A stretch of 64,000 bases of DNA from Cristatella mucedo (Eukaryota > Bryozoa > Phylactolaemata > Cristatellidae), in contig WPIO01000011.1 in the NCBI GenBank assembly GCA_009760855.2, positions 4,206,501-4,270,500 on the forward strand, written 5' to 3'. Position numbers and translations under genes: made by a program. Below the pieces are notes generated by a model. It was not told the DNA's origin. It saw only the letters and a program-made list of their open reading frames with translations, and did no database searches. Positions 35,320-47,288 of this stretch are shown here, piece by piece (the stretch's first letter is position 1; every line of letters starts with the position of its first letter).

Positions 35320-36352
35320 CCCGCTAGAGAGCGGCCTCGGCCTCCTAGCCTGGCGGAGACCTATACCTGATTTCTCAGCAATACCTTTGGGTATTCCGCT
35401 GCTATCCTCGTTGTGACTATTTATGAGCTCTCCTCGGATATGCTATTCAAAACAGGACCTGCTTAGCATAAGGTGCGATGGCGCCATCAGTCGATACCAA
35501 CCGGCGGGCCTTCTTCGGCGGGTCAGTGAGAACCTCCCTGCATCATGCGTTGTCCCTATCAACAGCTCGGCTATCAAACCCACGACCCGTCAGTTATTAG
35601 CGCTGAATAGCACTCGTTGCGGTATTAGCTCACCTGCCGTACCTCAGCATGTCGTGAAACGTCGACCGGCGGTCGTTACTAAGGTCCAATTCAAATTCTA
35701 CGGGGCTGCATCTGCCAGGCCGGCTACGCGCCGACTTGAATGCAAGCCACTTCATCGGCGTCGCGAAGTTGTTGGACAGCCTCTTAAATTCCGCCTATTT
35801 AATGTCCGTTCGCTAAGAACCAAGGGGTTACTCATCCGAGATCAGGCTGTCCCGGAGAAGCTAGATGCATTTTTGCTTACCAAAACTTGGATGACAACTT
35901 GTTTCGGTAGCTTTATATCTGAGACCATCCCACCCGGGTTCACATTCTCTTAGTCCATACGTTCTGACAACGTTGATGGCAAGTTGCAATTGTTATTCGT
36001 GAATCTTTTGGCTATAAGATACGCAGTTTTTCGCATGGGTTACCCTTTGAAGTAGTTGCAATCATGTCCTCATCAAAGACAATGCCTCTTACTGTTGTGA
36101 TATACCAACCTCCTACTGGTTATCTAAACTATTTATAGAGAAGTTTCGGAGTTCATTGCTAAACGATTTGTGTGTGACCGGTCTTTACTAATTGCCGGCG
36201 ACTTCAATATTCAAATTGACAACCCTATCAATAGCCAGGTTCACTTCTTTCTTGACTGCCTGGAGAATTTGGTTTGGTCCCGCGCGTTCATCATACCACC
36301 ACGTCGGTGGCCATATCCTTGATCTCTTGATCACTAAGGATGTCTTCCCCAT
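35320..36352 (+). mobile_element. LINE-P copy 3, 5' part (outer element of a nest)
   Basis: It starts inside the LINE-P 5' UTR ('ctagagagcggcctcgg') and runs through the endonuclease region (LLTKTWM; frame 35423-35953; 'cggcgacttcaatattc') to the THVGGHILDL block. There it is cut by a minus-strand LINE-P. The rest resumes at 39178. Confidence 0.9.
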
Positions 36353-39177
36353 GTAATGTAACAGAATTTTTCGCCGTCTGTAACTCCACAAAGTCACAAA
36401 GACTATGTGGCTGTTACGCAGGGAAGTTTTGCATAGCGCACTCACAGCTTAAGCGGCTTTCGGTACGCATTCGGTAGCCAACAGACTTCATCTCACCCAA
36501 CAAAGGCAAAGTGGGAAGCATAGCAGAGTCAGGAGAGCATTTGAGGTAGTGAGTGGCATGGAAGTAGCAGCTCAGGACCGCTGAAAAGGATGAGCCATAG
36601 TCAGCAGCAGGAGAGTAGTTGTCGTTCCGTAAGAAACGTGAAAGCGAGTTCCACAGTCTAGGACCTGCAGAGCTAAAACGTCTGTCGCCAACAGTCTTTA
36701 AGCGGAGGAATAGAACAGCTAATTTATTGTCCACACAGAGCCTGAGGGCACGAAGAGGATGAAACAGGTAAAGCAGTTCAGCTAGGTACGGAGAAGCCAA
36801 GCCGGGGCGGACCTTGTGGGTCAGCGTAAGAACTTTGCTCTGTATCCGTTGATCGACCGGCAGCCATCCGAGCTCTTTTGGCAAAGCAGACACGTGGTCA
36901 AACCTCTGGGACATGAAAACTAGCCTTGCAAATAGCTAGCTGCAGTGGCCTAGTTGCTTTCTTTGGTGCCCCAGCCAAAAGAGAATTACAACAATGAAGC
37001 CGAGACAGAACCAAGGAGCTAGTTAAATTTTTTGCAAGCCACCGTGAAAGATAGCTCCTAATCTTAGATATGAATCGGACCTGATGGTTAGCTGTAGAAG
37101 CAGTCTTCTGAATGAAGCTTTTAAAATTAAGGCAGCTATCGAAAATGACCCCTAAAATTCGAGCACGTGGTAATAGTCCGACGATAATAATCCTTATTAG
37201 AAGGGCAAAGCTTTTTAATCCATCCGCACGCTTAGGGTGTCCTATGAGCAGCAGTTCGGTTTTATCGTCATTTAATTTCAGGAAGTTTTCCGACATCCAG
37301 GATCGAATATCGGCAAGGCAAGCATTCAGTTTCTCAGTTGCTGCAGCAGATTCCGACGGTTTAAATGACAAATACAACTGAGTTTCTTCAGCATAAAAGT
37401 GATATATTATTCCATGGGCTGTAATCATTTTCCCCAGAGGTTGAGTATAAATGGAGAACAGCAAGGGACCGAGGACGGACCCTTGAGGGACTACACAGAT
37501 GACCGTCTCGTGTGTGAGACCTAAACCAAACACGACGCTGATTGAACAAGACCCAACAAGTACGATTTAAACCAAGCCAGTGCCTACTCTGCCACACCGA
37601 TCGTTGTTCTTAATCGTTCAAGTAGGACATCGTGATCAATGGTGTCGAAGGCAGCTGATAGATCTAGCAGAGCTAGGGCAGTGACATTCCCGTCATCCTG
37701 CCGCATAAAATATTTTTGTTAACAAGGAAGAGAGCAGTTTCAGTGGGGTGCTGTCTGTTGAATCCTGATGGAAATATTTCTGCATTTTTTCTTTGCAATA
37801 TTTGCAACCAGCTGCTTAGCCACAATTTTTGCGAGAATCTTTGACGAGAAAAGGAAGATGAGAAACTGGACGATAGTTTGCAAGGACTTCTGTATCTAAT
37901 CTAGGTTTTTAAGTATGGATCTAACTATTGCCGGCTTGAAGGATTTGGGTACGACCTCTTTTTCCAAAGAAGCATTAAAAATCTCGGTTACGGCAGGGCT
38001 AAGTTGGTCTGCCAGTGAAGTCTACAGAGATTATGGTATAGGGTCTTCAGGAGAGAGCTCTTTTTGCTAGACCTTATTACGGTAGCCACATCGCATGCAA
38101 AAACCTTGGAAAACTTTTTAAGGAAGGTCACAGTGTAATTCCACAATTGCTTTTCTCGGAGGGGGGTTTGTGGAGGCACGAATGTGCACAATTGTTTCAG
38201 TAGAGAAGGCTAAAAACATTTCGGCTGAGCCGTTAACATATGGGGAGTCAGATCTCTGAGCATTGGCCAGTAAATTATTTATTGTCTTAGAAATCTGTTT
38301 GGGTCCAACTAACAGAAATTCAGTTTTCAATTGAAAAAGGAAGCCCTGACTTTTTTAAGCTTTTGGGTGTAAACTCGCAGGGAGTCTTTCAAATTGACTG
38401 ATCTGCATCAGACCCCGATTTCTTGAAGCGACGTTCAAGCAAGCCTGCGCTTAATCCGGCGCATCTTTAGGAGTTTTGTGTAAATTAAAAGGAGTCTCCA
38501 CGACTCTGTACACGGATAGAATGAACGGGAGCATGCTTGTCAAGAGCACTCCTGAGTATCATGTTCACTTCGTCAGTGAGGGTATCGAAGCTGTCGGTCA
38601 AGTCTGAGTGCAAATGAAGAAGACCTGCATCGAAAACAGATTTCAAAATAGTGTCAATGCTTTGTAAGTTACGTCGCTAGACAAGTTCGACATTATCCTG
38701 TGCTTTAAACTTACGGGTCATGGGTTTGATAGCCAAGCTGTTGATAGGGCGAACGCATGATACAGAAAGGTTCTCACTGACCTACCGTAGAAGGCTCACC
38801 GGTAGGTATCGACTAACGGCCACATCGCACTTTATGCTAAGCAGGTCCTGTTTTGAATATCATATGCGATGACGGCTCATAAATAGTCACAGCGAAGATA
38901 GCATCAGAATACCCAAAGGTATCACGGAAAATCAGGTAAAGGTCCACAACCACATTTGCATGCTGACCCTGTGCATGTCTCCCTAACCATGTTATTTATG
39001 TTGTTTATCAAGTATGATATTACTCACCATTCAATCGCGTTTCCCTTTGCAACAAATGTAAAGCGCCTAGAAAGAGATTGAGTTCTCTGAGGGCGCTTTA
39101 TCAAGTGCATTATTATTATTATTATTATTACCAGGCTAGGAGTTGCCTGAGGCTGCTCTCTAATGCCGGGAGAAATA
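36353..39177 (-). mobile_element. LINE-P copy 4, inserted in copy 3
   Basis: Tail at 36353, then frames 36414-36914 (WNSLSRFLRND) and 36898-37533 ([13 protein letters not shown]; the YADD is changed to YAEE), the RT 5' region to ~38700, then a jump straight to the 5' UTR (38780-38940), so the endonuclease region is deleted. 5' UTR sequence continues after a nested LINE-T (39132-39165). A 'cccat' at both outer junctions looks like the target duplication. Confidence 0.88.
38948..39131 (+). mobile_element. LINE-T tail copy nested in LINE-P copy 4
   Basis: A 5'-truncated LINE-T: 'accacatttgcatgctgacc', the conserved tail and eight or so TTA triplets. LINE-P 5' UTR sequence continues on both sides ('aaatcaggtaaaggtccac' and 'caggctaggagttgcc'). 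Confidence 0.93.
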
Positions 39178-40650
39178 CCCATTAACCTTATGGTGTGCCC
39201 ACTGAACCTCTCGGCTCGTCGTTCGGTCTCGCTTACTGTTCCTGCCCACTTGTACGGACGAGGTGATGTCGAACTTTTCCAGCAACGTAACTTACAAAGC
39301 ATTGACATAGACACATTTTTTAAATAATTTTTTATGAAGGTCTTCGTCATCTGCACCCAGACTTTACCGACAGCCTCGATACCCTCACTGACGAAGTGAA
39401 CATGATACTCAGGAGTGCTCTTGACAAGCATGCTCCCGTTCATTCTATCCGTGTACAGAGTCGTGAAGGTTCCTTTCAATTTACAGAAAAACTTCAAAAG
39501 ATGCTCCGTGTTAAGTTCAGGCTTGAACGTCGTATTAAGAAATCGTGGCCTGATACCTATCTAGTCAATTTCAAAGACTTCCTTCGAGTTTATACCTGGA
39601 AGCTTAAAAAAGCCAGGGCTTCTTTTTTCACTCGAAAGCTGAATTCCTTCCAGTCGAACCTTAAACAGATTTCAAAGACAGTAAACCGTTTACTAGACAA
39701 TGCTGAAAGTTCTGACTCCCCAGATATTAGGGCTCAGCCGGAAGGTTTTCAGCCATTTTTATTGAGACAATTGTGCACATTCGTGCCTCCATAAATCCCC
39801 TCCGAGTAAAGTAATAGCGGAATAGTTACCTGCGACCGTACTTGAAAGATTTTCCTATTTTTTGCATGCGATGTGGCTACCTTAATAAGGTCTATTAAAA
39901 CAAAGCTCGTTTCCTGAAGACCCTATATCATCGTCCCTGTGGTCTTCACTGGCAGACCAACTTTAAAAAATAAACAAAAATAAATTAAAATTACAAAAAT
40001 TTAAAAACGTAGCCCTGCCATAACTGAGATTTCTTACGCTTCTTTAGAAAAGGGGGTCGTGCCTATGTCTTTCGAGTCGGCAATCGTTTGACCCATATTT
40101 AAAAAGCCTTGATTAGATGCAGAGGTCCTTGTAAGATATTACCCAGTTCCCCTTCTTCCTTTTTTGTCAAAGATTCTTGGAAAAATTGTTGCTTAGCAGC
40201 TAGTAGCACATGCTGAAAAGAATGAAATGTGAGAAACATTTCAATCGGGGTTCAAGAGACAGCACCCCACTGAAACTCTTCTCCTTCATGTTAACAATGA
40301 CATTTATGCGGCAACGATGACGGGAATGTCACTGCCCTAGCTCTGCTGGATCTATTACCTGACTTTAATACCATCGATCACGATGTTCTACTTGAAAGAT
40401 TGAGAACAGCAATTTTTCTCGTAGACGAGGCACTGGCGTGGTTTAAATTTTACTGGTAGGATCATGTTCAATCCGTGTCGTGTGGGGGTCAGGTGTGTTT
40501 ACGAGAAGGGTCACCTGTGGAGTCCATCAAGGTTCTGCACTCGGTCCCTTGATGTTCTCCATTTATACGCAATCTGTTGAAAGAGTGATTAAGGCCCATG
40601 GAATAGGATATCACTTTTATGCTTACGATACTCAGCTGCATTTGTATTCT
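39178..40650 (+). mobile_element. LINE-P copy 3, remaining part
   Basis: It resumes exactly where 36352 stopped ('ttatggtgtgcccactgaac'), then covers the endonuclease end, the linker and the reverse transcriptase with frameshifts, past a VHQGSALGPLMF block to an altered YADD (YAYD at ~40618). It breaks off at ~40650, so its 3' end is missing. An AT-rich run at 39963-40008 is an insertion. Confidence 0.85.
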
Positions 40651-40689
40651 GCTGCTGCCATGCATAACTAACATAAAAAATGTCATTAG

Positions 40690-41226
40690 CATTAGGTCAT
40701 GTCCAAGCACCTTTCAAAAAGGCTGTAGTCAGGTCGCTACTCAAGAAAGCAACACCAGACCAAGAGAACTTGAGCAACTTCCACCTAGTCTTCCTTCTAC
40801 CATTTCTATCAAGGACATTGGAACGAGTCGTGGCAGACTAACTGAACTCATATATTGAAACTTCAAACCTTGCTAGTAAGTTCCAGTTTATTTTTATAGC
40901 TTATCACGCCACATAGTCTGCATTACGTCGGGTGTTCAATGACCTACTTAAGAATGCCGACTAAGGTACACTATATCTCCTTTTTTTGCTAGATCTTTCG
41001 GTAGCTTTTGATACTAAGGATTACCAAGTCCTTCTTGAGTACCTCTCACCTCGTCAGGGCATCAATAGCACTAAATTGCAACGGTTCGAGTCCTATCTCT
41101 GTGGGATACTCTAAAGTATGTATTTGAATGGACAAAGATCATCCGTCCAACCTCTGGAATATGGGGTACCTCAGGGCTCTGAGCTCGATCCCGTTCTTTT
41201 CACGATATCTAATCTCTATATATATA

Positions 41227-41259
<33 letters not shown>

Positions 41260-42395
41260 CCTCTATTACCGATGTGATCACCAGGCTCAATCTCAGCTTC
41301 CACTTCTATGCAGATGACACTCAGTTGTATCTTTGCTTTGATGACTCACAGCACTCGAGCACGTTGAATTCTCTCAACTCCCTTGTAGCATGTATTGATG
41401 ACATCTCTACATGGACGGCAGCAAACTTGCTTAAATTGAATTATTATAAAAATTAGCTTACTAGTTCCTGAAAAAAAAAACAAGTGTAATTCAGAAATTG
41501 AAAAAGCTAACCTCAAAATCGGCTCCGTCAGCATATCTCGTGTCAAATTTGCACGAAACGTAAACCTAAATGTCATGTTCCAAAGTGACCTTTCGCTAGA
41601 CGAACACACCAGTTCCACAATCAAGTGTGCCTACTTCCAGCTGCATAGCATCACTGTAATTCGTTTTTTAGACAGGGATACCACATCTAAATTAGTCCAT
41701 AGATTTGTGACATCCCGTCTTTACTTCTGTAACTCACTGCTTTCTGGTCTTCCGGCATGTGCAATCGGGCGCTTGCAGCTATTGCAAAGCTCTGCAGCTA
41801 GGCTTGTCAGTCGTGAGCGTCGCAGTTGCCACATCTCTCTACTTCTCGCTGATTTAGCTAGTTCGCAGTCAAGCAATGCATCGACATCAAGGTTTCGTCA
41901 CTCACTTTTAGGTCCCTCCATTCTTTGGCTCCAGCCTACATATCGGATCTACTCTCCCACCAGGCCAAGCATCGTACCACCCGCTTTTCGAAATCAAACT
42001 AATTATCCATACCTCATACAAATCTCAAATATTTTGGAGAAAGTGCCTTTAGTTCGTGTGCTCCCAAAGCCTGGAACTCATTCCCGACCTCCGAGTCGAC
42101 ATCGCCTGACTTTTCCGCAATTAAACACAAAACTAAAAACGCATCTATTTATGACAGCATTTAGTGTGTCCCTGTGATTCATCCTTTATGTGTTTATGCA
42201 TGCTGGAACTGTGCATGCTGCCACTAACCATACTTGCATGCTGACCCTGTTCATTTCACCCTTAACCATGTTATTCTTGTTGTGTATTGAGCATGCTGCT
42301 ACTAACCATTTGATTGTTCTTCCTTCGCTTCAAATGTAAAGTGCCTAGAAAGAGATTGAGTTCTCTGAAGGCACTATATCAAATGTATCATTATT
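40690..42395 (+). mobile_element. LINE-T, reverse transcriptase to tail, upstream of gene C
   Basis: It begins in the RT fingers (FKKAVVRSLLKK), followed by LLPFLSRTLERVV, VPQGSELDPVLF at ~41165, [13 protein letters not shown] at ~41305, the RRSCHISLLLAD region at ~41815, WNS at ~42070, and the tail at 42340-42395. A short TA/TC microsatellite (41217-41266) has expanded inside the RT frame. It is the counterpart of 22070-22700 upstream of B. Confidence 0.88.
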
Positions 42396-43260
42396 TAATC
42401 TTTCCAAATCCTACTCCTTCCATTTATTTAATAGGAACGGAGAGCCATAACGGGAGTAAGATAAAGTTGTCGTCTGTTCAGTTTTGAATTTCTACTGAGC
42501 GAGCTGGCAGCAGTACTTTTAAAAGATGCTGAAACATAACCTTGAGCAATTAAATCCAGAAGATGCAGGACTGTTAGTTATTTATGCAGGCCAGCAAAAA
42601 ATCAAGGCATCTAAGAAGGACAGTGAATATATGGTAAGAATAGCTCGTTCTTTCCAAGAGGCGGATATCAAATTTGACATGGGGTTAGTGCAAGCAACCA
42701 TAAATGGAGAGTTCAATTGACTCTTTAGAAACCCACAAAAATGATATGCTACTTATGCAAACGCTAATTTCAGTTGTAAATATACACTAACTATGAGAAA
42801 CGAACGCTCAAAGCACGCAGACTTGTTTCATCGAAGAAGCGCTTGCTCCGGTAAAAAAGACCTTTAATTAATGCTTGCTCGTCAGCAAAATCATGTTTAA
42901 TTGGGTCTTGCTCCTTTGCAAAAGTACCTTTAATCCAAGGGGCTCGGAGGCGCACCTTTTAAAATACCGCGTAGTAAAAAGATTATTCAGCTTCCTTTTG
43001 GTGCCTTGGCCAAACGTTTTAAGTACATATTTACCTTGCCACTAGGTAAATTTGGGCCCGTTGCCCGCTTAATACGCTGCTTTTTAAAGGTATTTCAGCA
43101 TTCATGCCGAGAGATGTCAAGAGATGTGCAGACAACTAAATAGTGAAAAATATAAAGGCGTAATGAGGGCGACTTGTTTAATCTCTATGCAAGCAGCTCC
43201 ATCTGCAGGTGCAAGCATTTGACCACGTGACGTGAGATGGACGTAGGTAGATATTTCCTC
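42396..43260. other. 5' flank of gene C, diverged duplicate of the B flank
   Basis: No gene recognised. The frame 42526-42720 (64 aa) aligns with noncoding sequence at 22770-22960 that lacks an equivalent frame, so it is probably not coding. Confidence 0.65.
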
Positions 43261-43731
43261 GGCGCAGCAGGCAAATTTGCATTGCGCCTAACTGAACGCC
43301 GAGAGAGCACAGGGCAGAGCAAAAAGCACCTGCAGATACCGTTCAATGACGAGCATTAAATAGCTGACAATCTCTTGAGCAAACAGTGTGCAGCTCCAAG
43401 TGCTTGCCTCTGGAACCACTTGAGCAAGTTTTCTCTTTCCCGAAACTGAGATTACTGAAAGGCTATTATGTTAGGGCACCCCCGGACTACTAACTGACTT
43501 GGCGGCCATTCTACATTTTGACCTGCTTTGGACCCAGTGATCAGCATCGCCTTAGCCCATATAAAAAGTAAGCGGAATGATTGGCCTTAGCGCATTCGCT
43601 GATTCGAACCGCGCTTCAGCTGCAGCGCCGACTGTTACCTGCCTTAAAGTCAGCTTCAGGTGAGAATCTTCCACTGAGTCAATCAGGTGAGGCCAGTCGG
43701 TGGGCGAAGCTGGACATAAGAAGCTGTCGTG
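43261..43731 (+). promoter_or_regulatory. Promoter and untranslated first exon of P450 C
   Basis: The same arrangement as in gene B, with the TATA-like box at 43558-43568, exon end 43659 (cag|gtgaga) and acceptor at 43807. It differs from the B block at only two positions in 471 (an a-to-t-type change near 43293 and a c-to-t change near 43342). Confidence 0.7.
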
Positions 43732-43853
43732 CTTGGTTAAACAAGGGCTATAACCACGCTTTGTGAAGATTTTTGAGCTTTTTAAAGGCATTTACTGCTT
43801 TTTACAGGTGAGCTACGCCAACAGCCAGTCTTTCGTGCTCGGACGCTTTCGAC

Positions 43854-44190
43854 ATGAATCTGCTCGAGTTGTGGGATCACTCATATCTAGTCATCGCTGC
43901 ATTAGCACTGGTCAGCCTGACCGCGGTGGTCCAGTACCAGAACAGGAGGTACCCTCGAGGTCCTTCGAGACTGTCAGCATTTAAAGGCATGGCTATGTGG
44001 CCTGAAAATATCCTTAGACACAGGGAGTTGTGGAAACGGCAATTCGGCAGCGTCTATACTCTGTTTCTTGGCCGGAATAAGTTTGTTGTAATGACCGACT
44101 ACGACGCAATTCACGATGCATTCGTGCAACAAGCCAATACATGTAGCTCCCGACCTCTGAATATGGTAGCGTCCTTCAAAGATACTGCAG
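43854..44190 (+). CDS. P450 C exon 1 (coding part)
   Basis: 337 nt with the anchor, YPRGP hinge and [14 protein letters not shown]. It shows seven differences from B in the first ~110 nt alone, against two in the 471-bp promoter block. Donor cag|gtaagt. Confidence 0.92.
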
Positions 44191-44312
44191 GTAAGTGAAT
44201 GACCTTCGTGATATTCTTTTATATCAGCTAACTAGCATCAAAATTATTGGTGTCAATAGTGAATTGCTCTTAATCGAAATGATAATAAATTTACATGTGG
44301 TAATATAATCAT

Positions 44313-44540
44313 ACACTTGATAAAGCGGCAGCATGTGGCAGCATGCAGAGGTGTCAGGACGCATAAGCACATAAAGAACGAATCATAGGAACCCACTAAA
44401 TGCTATCATAAATTGATAAGTTTTTAAGTTCTTTTTAAATCTGGTCAATTCAGGAGATGTCAGGACGAAAGTCGGGAGTCAGTTCCGGGCATTGGGAGTA
44501 TACGAACTAAAGGCACGGAGGCACGGTCTCCAAAGCATTT
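44313..44540 (-). mobile_element. LINE-T 3' fragment in intron 1 of C
   Basis: A short minus-strand copy of the 3' UTR and C-terminal region ('gacgcataagcacataaaga', 'gtcgggagtcagttccgg'). It abuts a longer minus-strand LINE-T. Confidence 0.8.
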
Positions 44541-45810
44541 AATAATAATAATAATATATATAATAATGCAATTGATAAAGCACCCTCAGATAACTCAATC
44601 TCTTTCTAGGCGCCTTACATTTGCTGCAAAGGGAAACGAGATTGAATGCTGACAAATACCATGCTTGATAAACAACATGAATAACATGGGTAGGGGTGAC
44701 ATGCACAGGGTCAGCATGCAAGTGCGGTTAGTGGAAGCATGCATGTCAGCACGCATGAGCACATGAAGGACGAATCACAGGGACCCACTAAATGCTGTCC
44801 TAAATAGGTGTGTTTTTAAGTTCTTATTAAATTTGGGCAAGTCAAGGCATGTTCTGACGCAAGTCGGAAGGGAGTTCCAGGCTTTGGGAGCATACGAACT
44901 AAATGCACGGTCTCCAATGGATTTGAGGTTTGTACGAGGTATCGGTAAACTGTTGGATTCAGAAAAGCGGGTGGCACGATACTTGGCCTGGTGGGGCAGT
45001 AGATCAGAGAGATACTCTGGAGCCAAAGAATGAAATTCCCTAAAAGTGAGTGACAAAACCTTGAAGTCGATCCGTTGCTTGACTGGTATGCAGTCCAGGT
45101 CGGCGAGAAGTGGTGTGATGGGGCAACTGCGACGCCCACGACAGAGAAGCCTAGCTGCAGAGTTTTGCACCAGCTGTAAGCGTTTGAGTGCACATGCCAT
45201 TCGGCCTGCAAGCAGTGAGTTACAGAAGTCAAGACGGGATGTCATAAATGCATGGACCAACTTAAACGTGGTATCCCTGTCTAAACAAGCACGAATTTTA
45301 GCAATGTTATTGTTGCTGAAAGTAGGCAGACTTGATGGTGGAGCTAAGGTTGTCGTCTAACGAAAGGTCACTTGGGAACATGACATTTAGATTTCGTGCA
45401 AATTCAACTGGAGATATTCTGGCACACCTGACTTTGAGCGTTAGCCTTTCCAATTTCTGAATCACACTTGGTTTGCCCATAATCAGTAAGTTAGTGTTAC
45501 CATCGTTTAATTTTAAAAAATTTGCTGGCATCCATGTGTGGATGTCATATAATACATGCAGCAAGGGAGTTGAGAGAATTCGACATGCTGAAGGGTTAGG
45601 AGGGATCAAAGCAAAGGTACAACTGGGTGTCATCTGCATAGAAGTGAAAGCCTAGATTGTGCTTGGCGATCACATCGGCAAGAGCGAAAGTATAAGCCAT
45701 GAAAAGAACTGGACCAAGGATGGAGCCCTGAGGCACCCCATATTTCAGAGGTACCTCGGATGATCTTTGTCTATTCACGTCAATACTCTGGAGTCTTTCA
45801 CTGGGTAATC
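44541..45810 (-). mobile_element. LINE-T, 5'-truncated copy in intron 1 of C
   Basis: (TAA)n and tail at 44541-44620, then a 161-aa open frame at 44775-45260 (SRLDFCNSLLAG, RRSCPITPLLADLD, RIDFKVLSLTF, WNSLPTCVRTCLD), frame 45307-45639 ([11 protein letters not shown]), and at 45596-45778 VPQGSILGPVLF plus [13 protein letters not shown] with the YADD intact. Truncated upstream of the palm. It is the best preserved LINE-T in the window and is absent from intron 1 of B. Confidence 0.92.
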
Positions 45811-46337
45811 AATTTCATCGATGAAGACATTTGAAGCGATTAGGCTAGAGGTTAGCTCTATTTTCAATCTCAGTTGCCGTTGGTCTTTTTGCTAACCAAA
45901 ATGTGAGTGCATCAATCTGCCCGCCAAAACAAAAACACAATAATAATAATAAACAATAATAATAAGTGCAAGCTGAAATCTTATAATCGAAGTATCGAGC
46001 TCGTGGTTTAGTTAGCGAAGAAATAATTTGAGTGATTATATAGTCTGCGAATGAGAGAAAACATTCAAAAAACCACTCACAGGAATGATGCATACCATTT
46101 AAGAAACCGATCCTGCATATCTCATATGTATATGTGTGTATATATGTATATATTCAATTATATTGCGGCAGGGGGGCTCACACGGCCGGCTGCGGTGGTG
46201 CTTGAGGAAGATATATATAATAAACGATGCCCCCACAGACGATTGGTCGCCGGAACGACGTCTGGGCAGGCGGCGCAGGTGCGCGAGAGTGCTTAATTGT
46301 ACATGACCTTCGCGAAAGCTTCTCCGTAATGCGAGGA

Positions 46338-46339
<2 letters not shown>

Positions 46340-46419
<80 letters not shown>
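46340..46419. repeat. (GA)n microsatellite in intron 1 of C
   Basis: About 78 bp of pure GA repeats, at the position equivalent to the B tract. Flanking sequence is diverged but alignable ('aatgatgca', 'gcaggcggcgcaggtg', 'ggtagataagcagta'). Confidence 0.95.
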
Positions 46420-46421
<2 letters not shown>

Positions 46422-46479
46422 AGAAAGAGTGAATGGCGTTCACACAAACCGGTAGATAAGCAGTACATAATAACATTAT

Positions 46480-46690
46480 TAGTAATAATACATTTGATAT
46501 AGCACCCTAAGAGAACTTAATCTTTATCTAAACACTTTAAAAAATAAAAAATAAATATAATTCATTTATATAGCGCCCCAAGAGAACTTAATCTCTATTA
46601 AGGCACTTCACATATGCCTCGGGGCACGAGCCCACGACCTCAGCCGGACCTTGGTCGGAGTGAGCACCTTTACCGCTGGAACTTTGATTT
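46480..46690 (-). mobile_element. SINE-B copy 3, plus an extra LINE-T-type tail
   Basis: 46552-46690 is a SINE-B on the minus strand: tail ('agcgccccaagagaacttaa'), B-box region 'ggggcacgagcccacg', and head 'gtcggagtgagcacctttac'. A second tail-only piece at 46480-46545 ('agcaccctaagagaactta') abuts it. Confidence 0.8.
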
Positions 46691-46699
46691 TCGGAAGAG

Positions 46700-47288
46700 G
46701 ATTCTACAATGGACAAAAATGCTAATAGCGCTTGGTTCCAGAAGGAGAGAACCATACCGCTGGGCCAAGATTTGGCTGAGAGAATACGCTTACTGGTGTA
46801 AATTTAAAATATGTATATACAAACTATAATGACTAATGTAATGTAAAATTTCTTTTTTAAATAAACAGTTTCCCAGAGTTTCGCTCTCGGCCGTAACGCA
46901 GCAAATGTAAAGACTGCCTCGGCTCTTCCGTTTCGCTACGAGTTGCGAACACGAGCTCTCTCGCGACATTTAAAGTGCCCGATGCACCTGCTCGCAGCCG
47001 CCGCATCGCGTGTGCCGCAATGCACGCGCAGCATTACGTCTCGGCCTGGCCGAGCCACAATTTTCGCACCCGCATCGCTGGCATTAGCTGAAAGCCGAGC
47101 GCGTACGTTGCAGGTATTTGCCTTTGCCAATCGTCTGTATTGGCGGCAGCTGATACATTCCAGCTACTTACTAGCAGAGCGCATATCATCCCTGGAAAAG
47201 AAAGTTTAAGGATAACAGCTTTCAAGCAGTCCGCGAAAACAGATATACTGTACATTACTCTTCATTATTCTTACGCTATATCTTTCAG
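46700..47288 (+). other. End of intron 1 of C, with a CpG-rich block
   Basis: 46905-47115 is GC- and CpG-rich, unlike the rest of the intron, and holds an 88-aa open frame (46943-47209) with no recognised domain. The intron closes with 'tatctttcag' at 47288. Confidence 0.5.

Noticed and set aside
42526-42720. 64-codon ORF as a small gene upstream of P450 C
   Set aside because: The duplicated B flank aligns with it but lacks the frame, so there is no sign of coding constraint.
46600-46690. Possible tRNA genes (also 11716-11800, 23190-23240 and 7050-7146)
   Set aside because: They have box-like motifs, but no cloverleaf is intact, and each is joined to a repeated body or LINE tail. They are SINE heads.
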